Position numbers and translations under genes: made by a program | NCBI GenBank assembly: GCA_004375895.1 | Contig: SOJW01000035.1 | Span: 1 to 42,263, forward strand | Direction of reading: 5' to 3' | Length of the DNA: 42,263 nt | Origin: Candidatus Stahliibacteriota bacterium | GTDB lineage: Bacteria > Hydrothermota > Tepidihabitantia > B3-TA06 | Notes under the pieces: generated by a model | Seen by the model: the letters and a program-made list of their open reading frames with translations, nothing else | What the model was told of the DNA's origin: nothing | Databases searched by the model: none | Shown here: one piece after another, positions 7,011-14,366 of the stretch | Layout: each line of letters starts with the position of its first letter | Position numbering within the stretch: the first letter of the stretch is position 1

Positions 7011-8294
7011 ATGAAGCGATTACTACTGGTTAATCCATGGATACACGACTTCGCCGCGTTTGACTTCTGGCTAAAGCCTTTGGGACTTTTAAGGATAGCC
7101 GGTGCTTTAAGGGATGCGGGGGCAGAGGTGCATCTTCTTGATCTAGTCGATCGCAACCATCCCTGGCTGCCCAAGCACACCAAGACCGACGAGTGGGGCA
7201 GGGGGAAGTTCTTCGCCGAGGAGATCGATAGACCGGGGATAGTTGAAAACGTCCACCGTAAGTTCAGAAGATACGGGTTGCCCAAAGGAATACTCGATGA
7301 GAAGTTATCCGAACTTCCCGATGCGGACGCCGTTCTCGTGACTTCGAGTATGACATACTGGTACACCGGGGTCAGAGAAACAATCGAGGTCCTTCACAAG
7401 AGATACCATGGGGTGCCGATAATCCTTGGCGGAATCTATGCAACGCTTCTGCCTGAGCACGCACGGAAGAACTCAGAGGCTGATGTAGTCCTTAAAGGGG
7501 GCCTTGCAGAGATCAAAGAGAGGCTCGAGAAGCTCGTTGGTCTTAATCTGCTCGAAGAAACGCCATTCCCTGCCTGGAACCTCTATTCGAAACTAGACTA
7601 CGCGGTGACGACGATCTCGCGCGGCTGCCCGTTCCGCTGCACCTACTGCGCATCGCATCGCATCGAGCCTCGTTTTATCCCGATCCAGGTTGAGGATGCT
7701 ATAGCTGAGATAAAAGGAATCGCGAACCTCGGCGTGAGACGGATAGCCTTCTACGACGACGCCATGCTCTTTCATCCGGATTTCGACGAGCTCATGGAAA
7801 GGGTAATCGGGATGGGTCTGGAGTTTCACACACCGAACGGGCTGCATGTGAGCCAGATAACGCCTAAAAGGGCGCAACTTATGAAGAAAGCCGGATTCCG
7901 CTCCCTCTACCTGAGCCTTGAGACGGTAGACGAGCGACTTCTACAAATTACCGGGGCCAAGGTCTCGCCGGATGCGTTCACACAGGCGGTTAGAGTGCTT
8001 AAGGATGCAGGTTTTAGTGACGAACTTCACGCCTACGTTTTATTCGGTCTGCCCGGTCAGTCGGAAGAGAGCGTAAGAAGAACCCTCGATCTGGCGCTTT
8101 CCGCACGTGTTAAACCTCATCTTGCCGAGTTCTCTCCTGTTCCTGGAACCCTGGAGTTCAAACGAAGTGGCCTTGATGATAACGCTGACCCATTGCTTAC
8201 CAACAACACGGCATGGTGCAATCAGGGAAAGCTCAGGGATTCGTGGGAAAGATTAAAGGATTATCTCAAGGAAAACCTTGAAGAATCGGTTTGA
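7011..8294 (+). CDS. B12-binding-domain radical SAM protein
   Basis: A 427-residue protein. The N-terminal region (about 1-170) resembles a cobalamin-binding fold (LLLVNPW, LRIAGALRDAGAEVHLLDL, IILGGIYATLLPEH). The radical SAM core has its cluster-binding cysteines at 206, 210 and 213 (CPFRCTYC). LFGLPGQSEESVRRTLDLAL is typical of the Elp3/MiaB-type barrel. Such proteins catalyse methylations, cyclisations or other radical steps on unknown substrates. No neighbouring gene reveals the substrate. It ends ten bases before the stop of the convergent acetyltransferase. Confidence 0.88.
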   Translation: MKRLLLVNPWIHDFAAFDFWLKPLGLLRIAGALRDAGAEVHLLDLVDRNHPWLPKHTKTDEWGRGKFFAEEIDRPGIVENVHRKFRRYGLPKGILDEKLSELPDADAVLVTSSMTYWYTGVRETIEVLHKRYHGVPIILGGIYATLLPEHARKNSEADVVLKGGLAEIKERLEKLVGLNLLEETPFPAWNLYSKLDYAVTTISRGCPFRCTYCASHRIEPRFIPIQVEDAIAEIKGIANLGVRRIAFYDDAMLFHPDFDELMERVIGMGLEFHTPNGLHVSQITPKRAQLMKKAGFRSLYLSLETVDERLLQITGAKVSPDAFTQAVRVLKDAGFSDELHAYVLFGLPGQSEESVRRTLDLALSARVKPHLAEFSPVPGTLEFKRSGLDDNADPLLTNNTAWCNQGKLRDSWERLKDYLKENLEESV

Positions 8295-8303
8295 GCGAAA
8301 AGT

Positions 8304-8819
8304 CTAGGCCTCTGCCACCATCTTCACGAAACCTTCCCCCTCGAGTCTAAGCCGTTCGGTAATACGGAAGCCGAGCTTCTCGAATGCCCTTATTGCCCGC
8401 TTGTTTGCCGCAGCGGTGAAAAGATAGAAAAGCTCCAGATCAAAGCGTTTTGCCGCCTCGACGAGAACGAGCCTCGCCGCCTCGCTGCCGTATCCCCTGC
8501 CCCAGTAGGCGGGATCAAAGAGAACGATGGAGAACTCTGCCTTCCGCTTCAGCCTATCTATATCGGTAAGGCTCACCTCACCTATCAGCCTGCCCGCAAG
8601 GGTGTGGATCCACAACCGCCACTCCTTGGGCGAGCGCTCCTGCTCTTCAAAACGCAACCTGACCTCCTCAAAGGTGGAATCTTTAGGCCACACGTCAGAC
8701 CATCTAAGCACCTCGGGCTGAAAACGCTTGGCGTAGAACTCCCGAAGAAGCGAAGGATCGCGTGCCTGCAGAACCACCAGCTCGCCATGGAGCTGAGCAA
8801 ACTTCTCATCGGGCTTCAT
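8304..8819 (-). CDS. GNAT family N-acetyltransferase (RimJ/RimL-like)
   Basis: A 171-residue cytoplasmic protein. The fold is shown by WRLWIHTLAGRLIGEVSLTD, the acetyl-CoA loop (WGRGYGSEAARLVLVEAAKR) and the final AANKRAIRAFEKLGFRITER. Start choice: the frame is open to 8981, but the ATG at 8819 is preceded by GAGGAG and begins the conserved domain, whereas the extra upstream residues would overlap the divergent promoter at 8917-8945. The substrate is unknown; protein N-termini or small amines are usual. Confidence 0.88.
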   Translation of the reverse strand: MKPDEKFAQLHGELVVLQARDPSLLREFYAKRFQPEVLRWSDVWPKDSTFEEVRLRFEEQERSPKEWRLWIHTLAGRLIGEVSLTDIDRLKRKAEFSIVLFDPAYWGRGYGSEAARLVLVEAAKRFDLELFYLFTAAANKRAIRAFEKLGFRITERLRLEGEGFVKMVAEA

Positions 8820-8916
8820 TGACCTGATTCTCCTCAATATCGGCGCCGCGTCAAGAAATCTTGTTCTTACTGCAAGATTTGAGCATGTTCCCGAAGCAGG
8901 GATACATCCCTCTGGG

Positions 8917-8945
8917 TTGACATGCCCCCAACTGCTCCGTATAAT
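8917..8945 (+). promoter_or_regulatory. Promoter of the zinc-ribbon/VOC gene pair
   Basis: TTGACA (8917-8922), 17 bases, TATAAT (8940-8945), then AAGGAGG at 8981-8987 before the ATG at 8993. Confidence 0.88.
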
Positions 8946-8992
8946 AATCGTCGAAGCTCTAAGCAGATAAATCCTAACCAAAGGAGGGCATT

Positions 8993-9271
8993 ATGCAGAT
9001 GCCTGAAGGAGCGATATGCCAGAGCTGCTTGATGCCGATGACCGCCCAAGAACACTTCGGCACCGATGCGGACGGCTCTGCGAGCAAAGAATACTGCACC
9101 CACTGCTACCAGAAAGGCCAGTTCACCAATCCTGAGATGAGCATGGAGGATATGGTCGCATACCTGGCTCCCAACTGGGGAGAATGGACCCAAAGGCCTG
9201 ATCTGACCGCTGAGCAGGCAAAGCCTGAGATCAGCGGGATGCTTTCAAACCTTAAGCGCTGGAAAGCGTAA
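8993..9271 (+). CDS. Putative zinc-ribbon protein
   Basis: This 92-residue protein has Cys9, Cys12, Cys35 and Cys38 arranged as CQSCLMPM and YCTHCYQKGQF, separated by FGTDADGSASKEY. This is the pattern of the small putative zinc-ribbon family (Zn_ribbon_2). The C-terminal half is a short helical region containing APNWGEWTQRPDL. It probably binds zinc in the cytoplasm; the biochemical role is unknown. The next gene's AGGAGG overlaps its stop, so the two genes are co-expressed. Confidence 0.85.
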   Translation: MQMPEGAICQSCLMPMTAQEHFGTDADGSASKEYCTHCYQKGQFTNPEMSMEDMVAYLAPNWGEWTQRPDLTAEQAKPEISGMLSNLKRWKA

Positions 9272-9280
9272 GGAGGAGTG

Positions 9281-9631
9281 ATGTCCAAGATAGTTCACAT
9301 CGAGATCCCGGCGCCGGATCTTGAGAAAGCCAAAGAGTTCTACTCCAAGGTATTCGGCTGGAAGGTTGAGATGACACCTGAGATGGACTACGCTATGTGG
9401 TCTGCGGGTGAAGACGCGGTAGGCGGCGGGTTCAGCAAACAAGCCAAGCCTTCCACCGAGGGTGCCCTCCTGCATATCGGAGTGGATGACATCGAGGCCA
9501 AGCTTGTCGAGATCGAGGCAGCGGGCGGCAAGATAGTTACCCCAAAAACCAAGATCTCCGAGGAGCACGGCTACTACGCCGAGTTCCTGGACGTCTTCGG
9601 CAACCAGCTCGGCCTGTGGTCCAAGAAGTAA
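9281..9631 (+). CDS. VOC family (glyoxalase/bleomycin-resistance fold) protein
   Basis: A 116-residue protein with the two beta-alpha-beta-beta-beta halves of the VOC fold: IVHIEIPAPDLEKAKEFYSK then FGWKVE, and LLHIGVDDIEAKLVEIEAAG then YYAEFLDVFGNQLGLW. The HIEIPA histidine and the acidic residues near FLD are candidate metal ligands. The start is the ATG at 9281, four bases after AGGAGG; a GTG at 9278 is too close. The substrate is unknown. The transcript ends at the terminator at 9671-9700. Confidence 0.88.
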   Translation: MSKIVHIEIPAPDLEKAKEFYSKVFGWKVEMTPEMDYAMWSAGEDAVGGGFSKQAKPSTEGALLHIGVDDIEAKLVEIEAAGGKIVTPKTKISEEHGYYAEFLDVFGNQLGLWSKK

Positions 9632-9670
9632 CCCGTAACACACCTATACAGGATTAGTTCAGTGAATTTA

Positions 9671-9700
9671 AGGGGTGCCTTGCGGCACCCCTTCTTGTTT
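9671..9700 (+). terminator. Terminator between convergent genes
   Basis: A 9-bp stem AGGGGTGCC/GGCACCCCT with a TTGC loop is followed by TCTTGTTTT on the plus strand. It also lies just past the stop of the minus-strand propeller gene, whose side has a weaker A/T tail. Confidence 0.85.
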
Positions 9701-9711
9701 TGGTGTAATCT

Positions 9712-11115
9712 TTACCTGGCCAAGATAGTTTTGACAGTCACTGACTGATGAGCTATAACAAGTCGCGCAAAGTAGACTCCTGAAGGATTATCTGTTGTCC
9801 ACGAGAAGTCGGGCTGTGTAGGATCAAGGGTGTAGGACTCCAGCTTACGTCCGTCGGCGGAGTAGAAGGTGAGGGTGCCGTATTGTCCCGCAGGAAGGGA
9901 GTAGCGGATAGTCGGTGCGGCTGTGAGATTGTCGATAACCTCAAGGGATATTGAGGAGAGCGAGGAGGGTTGCTCTGACACCGCTGGATAGTCGTCCTGC
10001 TGGTACTTGATGGTGCGGAAGTCCCAATCGTTTCCATTATTAGACCAGCCTGTAACATAGACGTAACCCGAATCATCCACTGCCACGCCGGAGCCGCTTG
10101 CGTTGTCTCCTGAATCAAAAAATACATTCCAGTCTTCATTACCTTCCTTATCATAGCGAATCGTGCGGCAATAAGAGCGGGTTCCCTGAAAAGTTTGGCC
10201 GGTAATGTAGACAAAGTAGGGGTCCACTGCTATGCCGCGCCCGTAATCATCGCCACCAATGCCTACATCGTAGACCTCGTTCCACTCGATATTACCCAAA
10301 GTGTCATACTTGATGGTGCGGTAATCGTCATCCGTTCCGTTATGCGAACGGCCTGTAACGTAGACGTTGGCTTCAGCATCCACGGCCACGCCCCTAGCAT
10401 AATCATCATCGCCTGAGTCGTAGACCTTGTTCCATTGAAGGCTACCATCCGAATCATACTTGATGGTGCGGTAATCGTTATCGATTCCGTTACCAGACCA
10501 ACCTGTAACGTAGACATTGGCAGCATCATCTACGGCTACGCTGCGCCCAACGTCGCCGTTACCCCCATCGTAGGACACGTTCCACAAGATATTACCATCT
10601 GAGTCGTACTTGATGGTGCGGCAATCGTCATCGGTTCCGTTAAAGGAGTAGCCCGTAACGAGGGGATTACCTGAGGCATCTACCGCCACGCCGAATCCCC
10701 AGTCGTCGCCGTTACCCCCATCGTAGGGCACGTTCCAGCCGATGTTGCCATCTGTGTCATACTTGATGGTGCGCCAGTCATAATCGGTCCCGTTGTTGGA
10801 GCCGCCTGCAACGTAGACATTGGCTTCAGCATCTACCGCGATACCATAGGGTTGGTCTTCACCGTTGCCCCCATCAAAGGTTCGGGTCCATAAGGTGTCG
10901 CCATCCGAGTTATACTTGATTGTGAGATAATCGCTATCGGTTCCGTTAAAGGTGATACCTGTAACGTAGACGTTGGCTTCAGCATCTACTGCTACGCTCT
11001 GTCCCATGTCAGATTCGCCTGAGTCGTAGGCCTCATTCCAGACCTCAACCGGATCTCCGGCGTACACTGCGGCAGCGAACGTTGCCAAGGTGAGTACTAA
11101 AAGTGCTTTTTTCAT
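9712..11115 (-). CDS. Secreted seven-repeat SBBP beta-propeller protein with C-terminal sorting-like domain
   Basis: This 467-residue protein has a Sec signal peptide (residues 1-19, cleavage after AAAVYA). Seven repeats of about 52 residues follow, each containing a form of GVAVDAEANVYVTG and then RTIKYDSDGN and W; this is the SBBP (beta-propeller) repeat, and seven copies fit one seven-bladed propeller. The last 80 residues resemble the FlgD/Por-type C-terminal domain (LTFYSADGRKLESY, then SGVYFARL and a terminal AR), used for secretion or surface attachment in FCB-type bacteria. Each blade is recognisable as a repeat in the DNA. The ligand is unknown. It has its own promoter and leader, almost the same as its neighbour's. 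Confidence 0.88.
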   Translation of the reverse strand: MKKALLVLTLATFAAAVYAGDPVEVWNEAYDSGESDMGQSVAVDAEANVYVTGITFNGTDSDYLTIKYNSDGDTLWTRTFDGGNGEDQPYGIAVDAEANVYVAGGSNNGTDYDWRTIKYDTDGNIGWNVPYDGGNGDDWGFGVAVDASGNPLVTGYSFNGTDDDCRTIKYDSDGNILWNVSYDGGNGDVGRSVAVDDAANVYVTGWSGNGIDNDYRTIKYDSDGSLQWNKVYDSGDDDYARGVAVDAEANVYVTGRSHNGTDDDYRTIKYDTLGNIEWNEVYDVGIGGDDYGRGIAVDPYFVYITGQTFQGTRSYCRTIRYDKEGNEDWNVFFDSGDNASGSGVAVDDSGYVYVTGWSNNGNDWDFRTIKYQQDDYPAVSEQPSSLSSISLEVIDNLTAAPTIRYSLPAGQYGTLTFYSADGRKLESYTLDPTQPDFSWTTDNPSGVYFARLVIAHQSVTVKTILAR

Positions 11116-11140
11116 ACGTCCTCCTTGGTTGGGTTGGTGA

Positions 11141-11159
11141 CTTGGTAGTTGCTATCAAG
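11141..11159 (-). promoter_or_regulatory. Conserved leader hairpin, copy 1
   Basis: In the 5' leader of the propeller gene, the transcript can form an 8-bp stem (CTTGATAG/CTACCAAG, one mismatch) around a CAA loop. The same element is perfect in the second gene's leader. Confidence 0.55.
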
Positions 11160-11189
11160 CCGCCTTTTACGATTAATTCCAGTATATTT

Positions 11190-11217
11190 ATAATACAGCG
11201 TTCCCCAAGGATGTCAA
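11190..11217 (-). promoter_or_regulatory. Promoter of the first SBBP propeller gene
   Basis: On the minus strand TTGACA (11217-11212), 16 bases, TATTAT (11195-11190). This leaves a leader of about 70 nt before the ATG at 11115, which is preceded by AAGGAGG. Confidence 0.8.
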
Positions 11218-11241
11218 GGACGCTTGGGCCAATGGAAAGTT

Positions 11242-11270
11242 AATGAAAAGGGGTGCCGGTGGCACCCCTT
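11242..11270 (-). terminator. Terminator of the second SBBP propeller gene
   Basis: On the minus strand the stem AGGGGTGCC/GGCACCCCT with an ACC loop is followed by TTTCATT. It sits about 20 bases past the stop at 11292 and uses the same stem as the terminator at 9671-9700. Confidence 0.8.
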
Positions 11271-11291
11271 ATTGTTATTCTTGAAGATCTC

Positions 11292-12692
11292 TTATCTCGC
11301 CAGGATAGCCTTTACGGTAACCGATTCATTGTCTGCGACAAGCCTTGCAAAGTAGACCCCTGCAGATACCTTGTTAGCATTCCATGTAAATGTGGACTGC
11401 GACGAGTTCAGCGCGAATGTTTCAACTGCCCGGCCGTCAACCGAGTAGAAGGTTAGCCTACCTTGCATACCGGCGGGAAGGCTGTAGTTGAGTGTAGGGG
11501 TAGCCGAAAGGTTTCCGACTATTTCCAGAGTGAGAGAGGAAACCGTTGGGATTTCTGCTACCGCCGGGATGTCGTCCTGCTCGTACTTGATGGTACGGAA
11601 ATCGTAATCACTGCCGTCGTAGTAAAACCCTGTCACGTAAAGGTAATGTGAACCATCCACCGCTATACCTCGAGCCATGTCATCATCACCTGAGTCAAAA
11701 TCCTTTTCCCAGCTGAAGGTGCCTTCTTTGTCATAGCGAACAGTAAGAAAATCAACATCAACACCATTATCGCGGTAACCTGTAACGTAGACAAAGTATT
11801 CATCAACCGCTACGCCGTAAGCTCCCTCATGCTCGCTAGCTCCATACCTTTTCTTCCACTGGAAGTTGCCGTCCGTATCATACTTGACAGTAAAGAAATC
11901 GTAGTCACCGCCGCTGTTCCCAGAGCGGCCTGTAACGTACAGGTTCGCATCAGCATCTACCGCTATACGGTAGGCCTCGTCATGGTAGTTCTCGTCACGA
12001 GCATCGCTCCACTGGAAGTTGCCGTCCGTATCGTACTTGATGGTGAGATAATCGTTATTGCTTCCATTGTTGGTGTAACCCGTAACGTAGACGTTACCTG
12101 CAGCATCCACTGCCACGTCTTGACCAATTGATCCGTTACCGAACTCGTCGTAGGGGTGTGACCACTGGAGGTTACCGCCTGAATCATACTTGATGGTACG
12201 AACATTCACACCACCGACATCGGAGCCGCCTGTTACGTAAACGTTACCCAAAGCATCCACGGCTACACCATAGGCAAGATCAGTAGCCGGGCCCTCCCAG
12301 GGCTCTGCCCACACACGACTGCCGCCAGCATCGTACTTGATGACGAGATAATCCCAATTGCTGCCGTTCCAGGCCCAACCTGCCACATATACGTTGCCCG
12401 AAGCATCTACGTCTACGTCCCAGCCGAGATTAATGTCGTCCTCGTCGAAGAGCTTGTTCCATACGACGTTGCCGTCAGTATCATACTTGATCGTGCGGCA
12501 AGCAGCAGTGCCTATATCTCCATAGTAACCTGTGACATAGGCGTTGCCAGCAGCATCAGCCGCTATGGCCAAGGGCTGGTCATTGCCGCCTGACTCGTAA
12601 AGGTTGTTCCAGACCACCGTCGGCGGCCCGGCAAAGGCAACGGTCACCATCATACAGGCTGTTACGATGAACACTGGAAACGCTTTTTTCAT
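11292..12692 (-). CDS. Paralogous secreted seven-repeat SBBP beta-propeller protein
   Basis: This 466-residue protein has a signal peptide ending near VAFA-GPP and seven propeller repeats (for example DVAVDAAGNVYVTGYTNNGS). It ends in a sorting-like domain (LTFYSVDGRAVETFAL, SAGVYFARLV) and the terminal AILAR. It is a clear duplicate of the downstream gene: same size, same repeat count, and promoter, leader and terminator alike in sequence. The blades have diverged more than the C-terminal domain and leader, which fits selection for different ligands on a shared export route. Confidence 0.88.
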   Translation of the reverse strand: MKKAFPVFIVTACMMVTVAFAGPPTVVWNNLYESGGNDQPLAIAADAAGNAYVTGYYGDIGTAACRTIKYDTDGNVVWNKLFDEDDINLGWDVDVDASGNVYVAGWAWNGSNWDYLVIKYDAGGSRVWAEPWEGPATDLAYGVAVDALGNVYVTGGSDVGGVNVRTIKYDSGGNLQWSHPYDEFGNGSIGQDVAVDAAGNVYVTGYTNNGSNNDYLTIKYDTDGNFQWSDARDENYHDEAYRIAVDADANLYVTGRSGNSGGDYDFFTVKYDTDGNFQWKKRYGASEHEGAYGVAVDEYFVYVTGYRDNGVDVDFLTVRYDKEGTFSWEKDFDSGDDDMARGIAVDGSHYLYVTGFYYDGSDYDFRTIKYEQDDIPAVAEIPTVSSLTLEIVGNLSATPTLNYSLPAGMQGRLTFYSVDGRAVETFALNSSQSTFTWNANKVSAGVYFARLVADNESVTVKAILAR

Positions 12693-12718
12693 ACCGTCCT
12701 CCTTGGTTGGTTTGGTGA

Positions 12719-12737
12719 CTTGATAGTTGCTATCAAG
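12719..12737 (-). promoter_or_regulatory. Conserved leader hairpin, copy 2
   Basis: Perfect 8-bp stem CTTGATAG/CTATCAAG around a 3-base loop, at the same leader position as in the neighbouring paralogue. Confidence 0.55.
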
Positions 12738-12767
12738 CCGCCTTTTACGATTAATTCCAGTGTATTT

Positions 12768-12795
12768 ATAATACAGCGTTTCTATGGGATGTCAA
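12768..12795 (-). promoter_or_regulatory. Promoter of the second SBBP propeller gene
   Basis: On the minus strand TTGACA (12795-12790), 16 bases, TATTAT (12773-12768). The layout matches 11190-11217. Confidence 0.8.
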
Positions 12796-12893
12796 GGTAT
12801 CTTCAGCCAGAGGAGTCAACTGCTTAGGTTTAGCTTTTTGATACTTGTGAGTTCCCCCAGTACGTCAAACACCTGAGGTTGAATCATTGCTAC

Positions 12894-12921
12894 TTGACGC
12901 TGAGCTCGCCCCGTGTAGAAT
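12894..12921 (+). promoter_or_regulatory. Promoter placed for a leaderless transcript
   Basis: TTGACG (12894-12899), 16 bases, TAGAAT (12916-12921). The ATG at 12927 is five bases beyond the -10 box, the same distance as in alr and murJ. Confidence 0.75.
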
Positions 12922-12926
12922 AAACT

Positions 12927-13454
12927 ATGAGCGACGAAGCTACCACGTGTCCCAAGTGCGGCTCAGAGGAGCTCGTGGACTGGGGGACAAACCTCAGGAT
13001 GTGCCAGCGATGCCATGAGGTATTCCTCCTCACACAAGAGGAAATCGAGGATAAAGAAGAAAGCCTTCAAACCGCCTCAGAGCGCGCCGAAAGATTCCTT
13101 GAGTCCTTACGCGCAGACCGTGAAAAAGCAAAGGAGGGATACGAAACAGAGAAGGAGCTCCCCTCGGTCTCGGACGAAGAACTGGAGAAAAGGTTAGAAA
13201 CCCCTTCAGAGCCTTCCACCCAGCCAGAGACACTCCAAGAAGTAACGGTAGAACCTGAGGCGAGCGCTACTCGTGAGTTCGAGGAGTTCTACGCAAACCT
13301 GAAGGCAGAACAAGCAAGACAAGCGGAAACGCACGCGGCAAGGCCCGAAATCCAGGCGCAAAAAAGGAAACCGGCTTCCAGGAAAGCAATAGTCTGGGTT
13401 GTCGTCGCCGTACTCATCTGGCTTGTTCTCGTAATCATCTGCAGCCTCAGGTAA
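12927..13454 (+). CDS. Zinc-ribbon, coiled-coil and C-terminal membrane-anchor protein
   Basis: A 175-residue protein. Residues 8-29 form a zinc ribbon (Cys8, Cys11, Cys26, Cys29: CPKCGSEE and MCQRCHEVF). Residues about 40-150 are highly charged and helical, and residues about 153-173 form one membrane segment (WVVVAVLIWLVLVIICSL) at the very end, so it is tail-anchored with its bulk in the cytoplasm. No Shine-Dalgarno precedes the ATG. The function is unknown. A 43-codon membrane peptide gene follows after three bases. Confidence 0.8.
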   Translation: MSDEATTCPKCGSEELVDWGTNLRMCQRCHEVFLLTQEEIEDKEESLQTASERAERFLESLRADREKAKEGYETEKELPSVSDEELEKRLETPSEPSTQPETLQEVTVEPEASATREFEEFYANLKAEQARQAETHAARPEIQAQKRKPASRKAIVWVVVAVLIWLVLVIICSLR

Positions 13455-13457
13455 TGT

Positions 13458-13589
13458 ATGAAAGAAAATTCCCAAGAAAAACAGAAGAAATCTCGCAAGA
13501 ACACTTTGCTTGCCGTGTTTCTATTCATTCTTCTTATAGTGGGGATAGGAATAATATTTGCGCTTATCGATCTCATCTTCTCGTTCTGA
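13458..13589 (+). CDS. Small membrane peptide, 43 residues
   Basis: The ATG at 13458 lies three bases after the previous stop and the frame ends with TGA at 13587-13589. The product has a Lys/Gln-rich N-terminus (MKENSQEKQKKSRKN) and one membrane helix (LLAVFLFILLIVGIGIIFAL). The layout mirrors the tail of its neighbour, and the two may form a complex. A frame starting at 13454 overlaps but lacks such organised character. No family is recognised. Confidence 0.6.
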   Translation: MKENSQEKQKKSRKNTLLAVFLFILLIVGIGIIFALIDLIFSF

Positions 13590-13609
13590 CCATACCCTCA
13601 AAGGCAAGC

Positions 13610-13637
13610 TTGACAACGAGGCTTGGAGGAATAAGAT
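13610..13637 (+). promoter_or_regulatory. Probable promoter of the outer-membrane-like gene
   Basis: TTGACA (13610-13615), 16 bases, TAAGAT (13632-13637; a weak -10). The ATG at 13644 is six bases further, again close to leaderless. Confidence 0.55.
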
Positions 13638-13643
13638 AGGGGT

Positions 13644-14366
13644 ATGAATCGTAAGCGCTTCGTGCCAGAGGGACCAAAAGCGAAGCGGCCTGCCTTTATC
13701 ACCCTTCTGCTACTTGCAATGGCGTGTGTGGCATTTGGACAGTCCTATGTACACCGTCCTGATGCAAGTGTTGCCATCCATGGCTCTTACGGGGTCGGCC
13801 TGCACCTGGCTCCTGGGGGTGGATTGCTTGCAGGATTAAGTGTAGGTTTTTTCGACCGCTTCCAGATCGGGCTTTCGTACGGAGGCGGAAACATCATCGG
13901 TTCGGGGCCGATCGAGTGGTATGACTTGCCTCCTGGAGTACAGGCCAGGGTTGCCATCCTTGATGAGGCAAGCTTCCCACTTTCACTCGCTGTAGGGTTC
14001 GACTCCCAGGACCCGGTTGGCTCGATCGAGGTAAATCAGGCCGGGTTCTACCTCGTTGCAGGGAAACTGATACCTGCAGGATGGGTAGCGTTTGATCTGG
14101 GCCTTGGAACGGGCTACGATCTACTGGACGAGCACGCCTTTCATCTTTATGCTGTGAGTGGAGTCAGGTTGGGCTATGCCTTCAGCATTACTCCTGAGTT
14201 AACCGTGTATCCCCAAAGGCAAGCGGATGTTCTGAATCTTGGATTATCATTTAAGTGGGAGATCTACGAGGGAACCGGGGCAGGGTTTCTACTTGCAGAC
14301 ATCTTAACCGGCCCGGTCGAGGGCTGGACTAGAAGCGTGCGGTTTCAAATCACCCAGGAGTTCTGA
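13644..14366 (+). CDS. Probable outer-membrane beta-barrel protein
   Basis: A 240-residue protein with a signal peptide (basic start, then FITLLLLAMACVAFGQ). The rest alternates Gly/aromatic beta strands such as GLLAGLSVGFFDRFQIGLSY and WVAFDLGLGTGYDLL, and ends in Phe (FQITQEF), as outer-membrane barrels usually do. No specific family is recognised. Its last base is the first base of glnA (TGATG), so the two genes are coupled. Confidence 0.7.
   Translation: MNRKRFVPEGPKAKRPAFITLLLLAMACVAFGQSYVHRPDASVAIHGSYGVGLHLAPGGGLLAGLSVGFFDRFQIGLSYGGGNIIGSGPIEWYDLPPGVQARVAILDEASFPLSLAVGFDSQDPVGSIEVNQAGFYLVAGKLIPAGWVAFDLGLGTGYDLLDEHAFHLYAVSGVRLGYAFSITPELTVYPQRQADVLNLGLSFKWEIYEGTGAGFLLADILTGPVEGWTRSVRFQITQEF

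Noticed and set aside
7593-7877. Histidine-rich minus-strand frame
   Set aside because: Antisense of the radical SAM gene; no ribosome-binding site.
9753-10529. Repetitive Ser/Thr-rich frames within the propeller gene
   Set aside because: Alternative-frame translation of the SBBP repeats, so the repetition is inherited from the real gene.
13454-13639. 61-residue frame starting at the ATG that overlaps the previous stop
   Set aside because: The overlapping 43-residue frame at 13458 has a clear basic N-terminus and membrane helix, and the longer frame runs through the next promoter.
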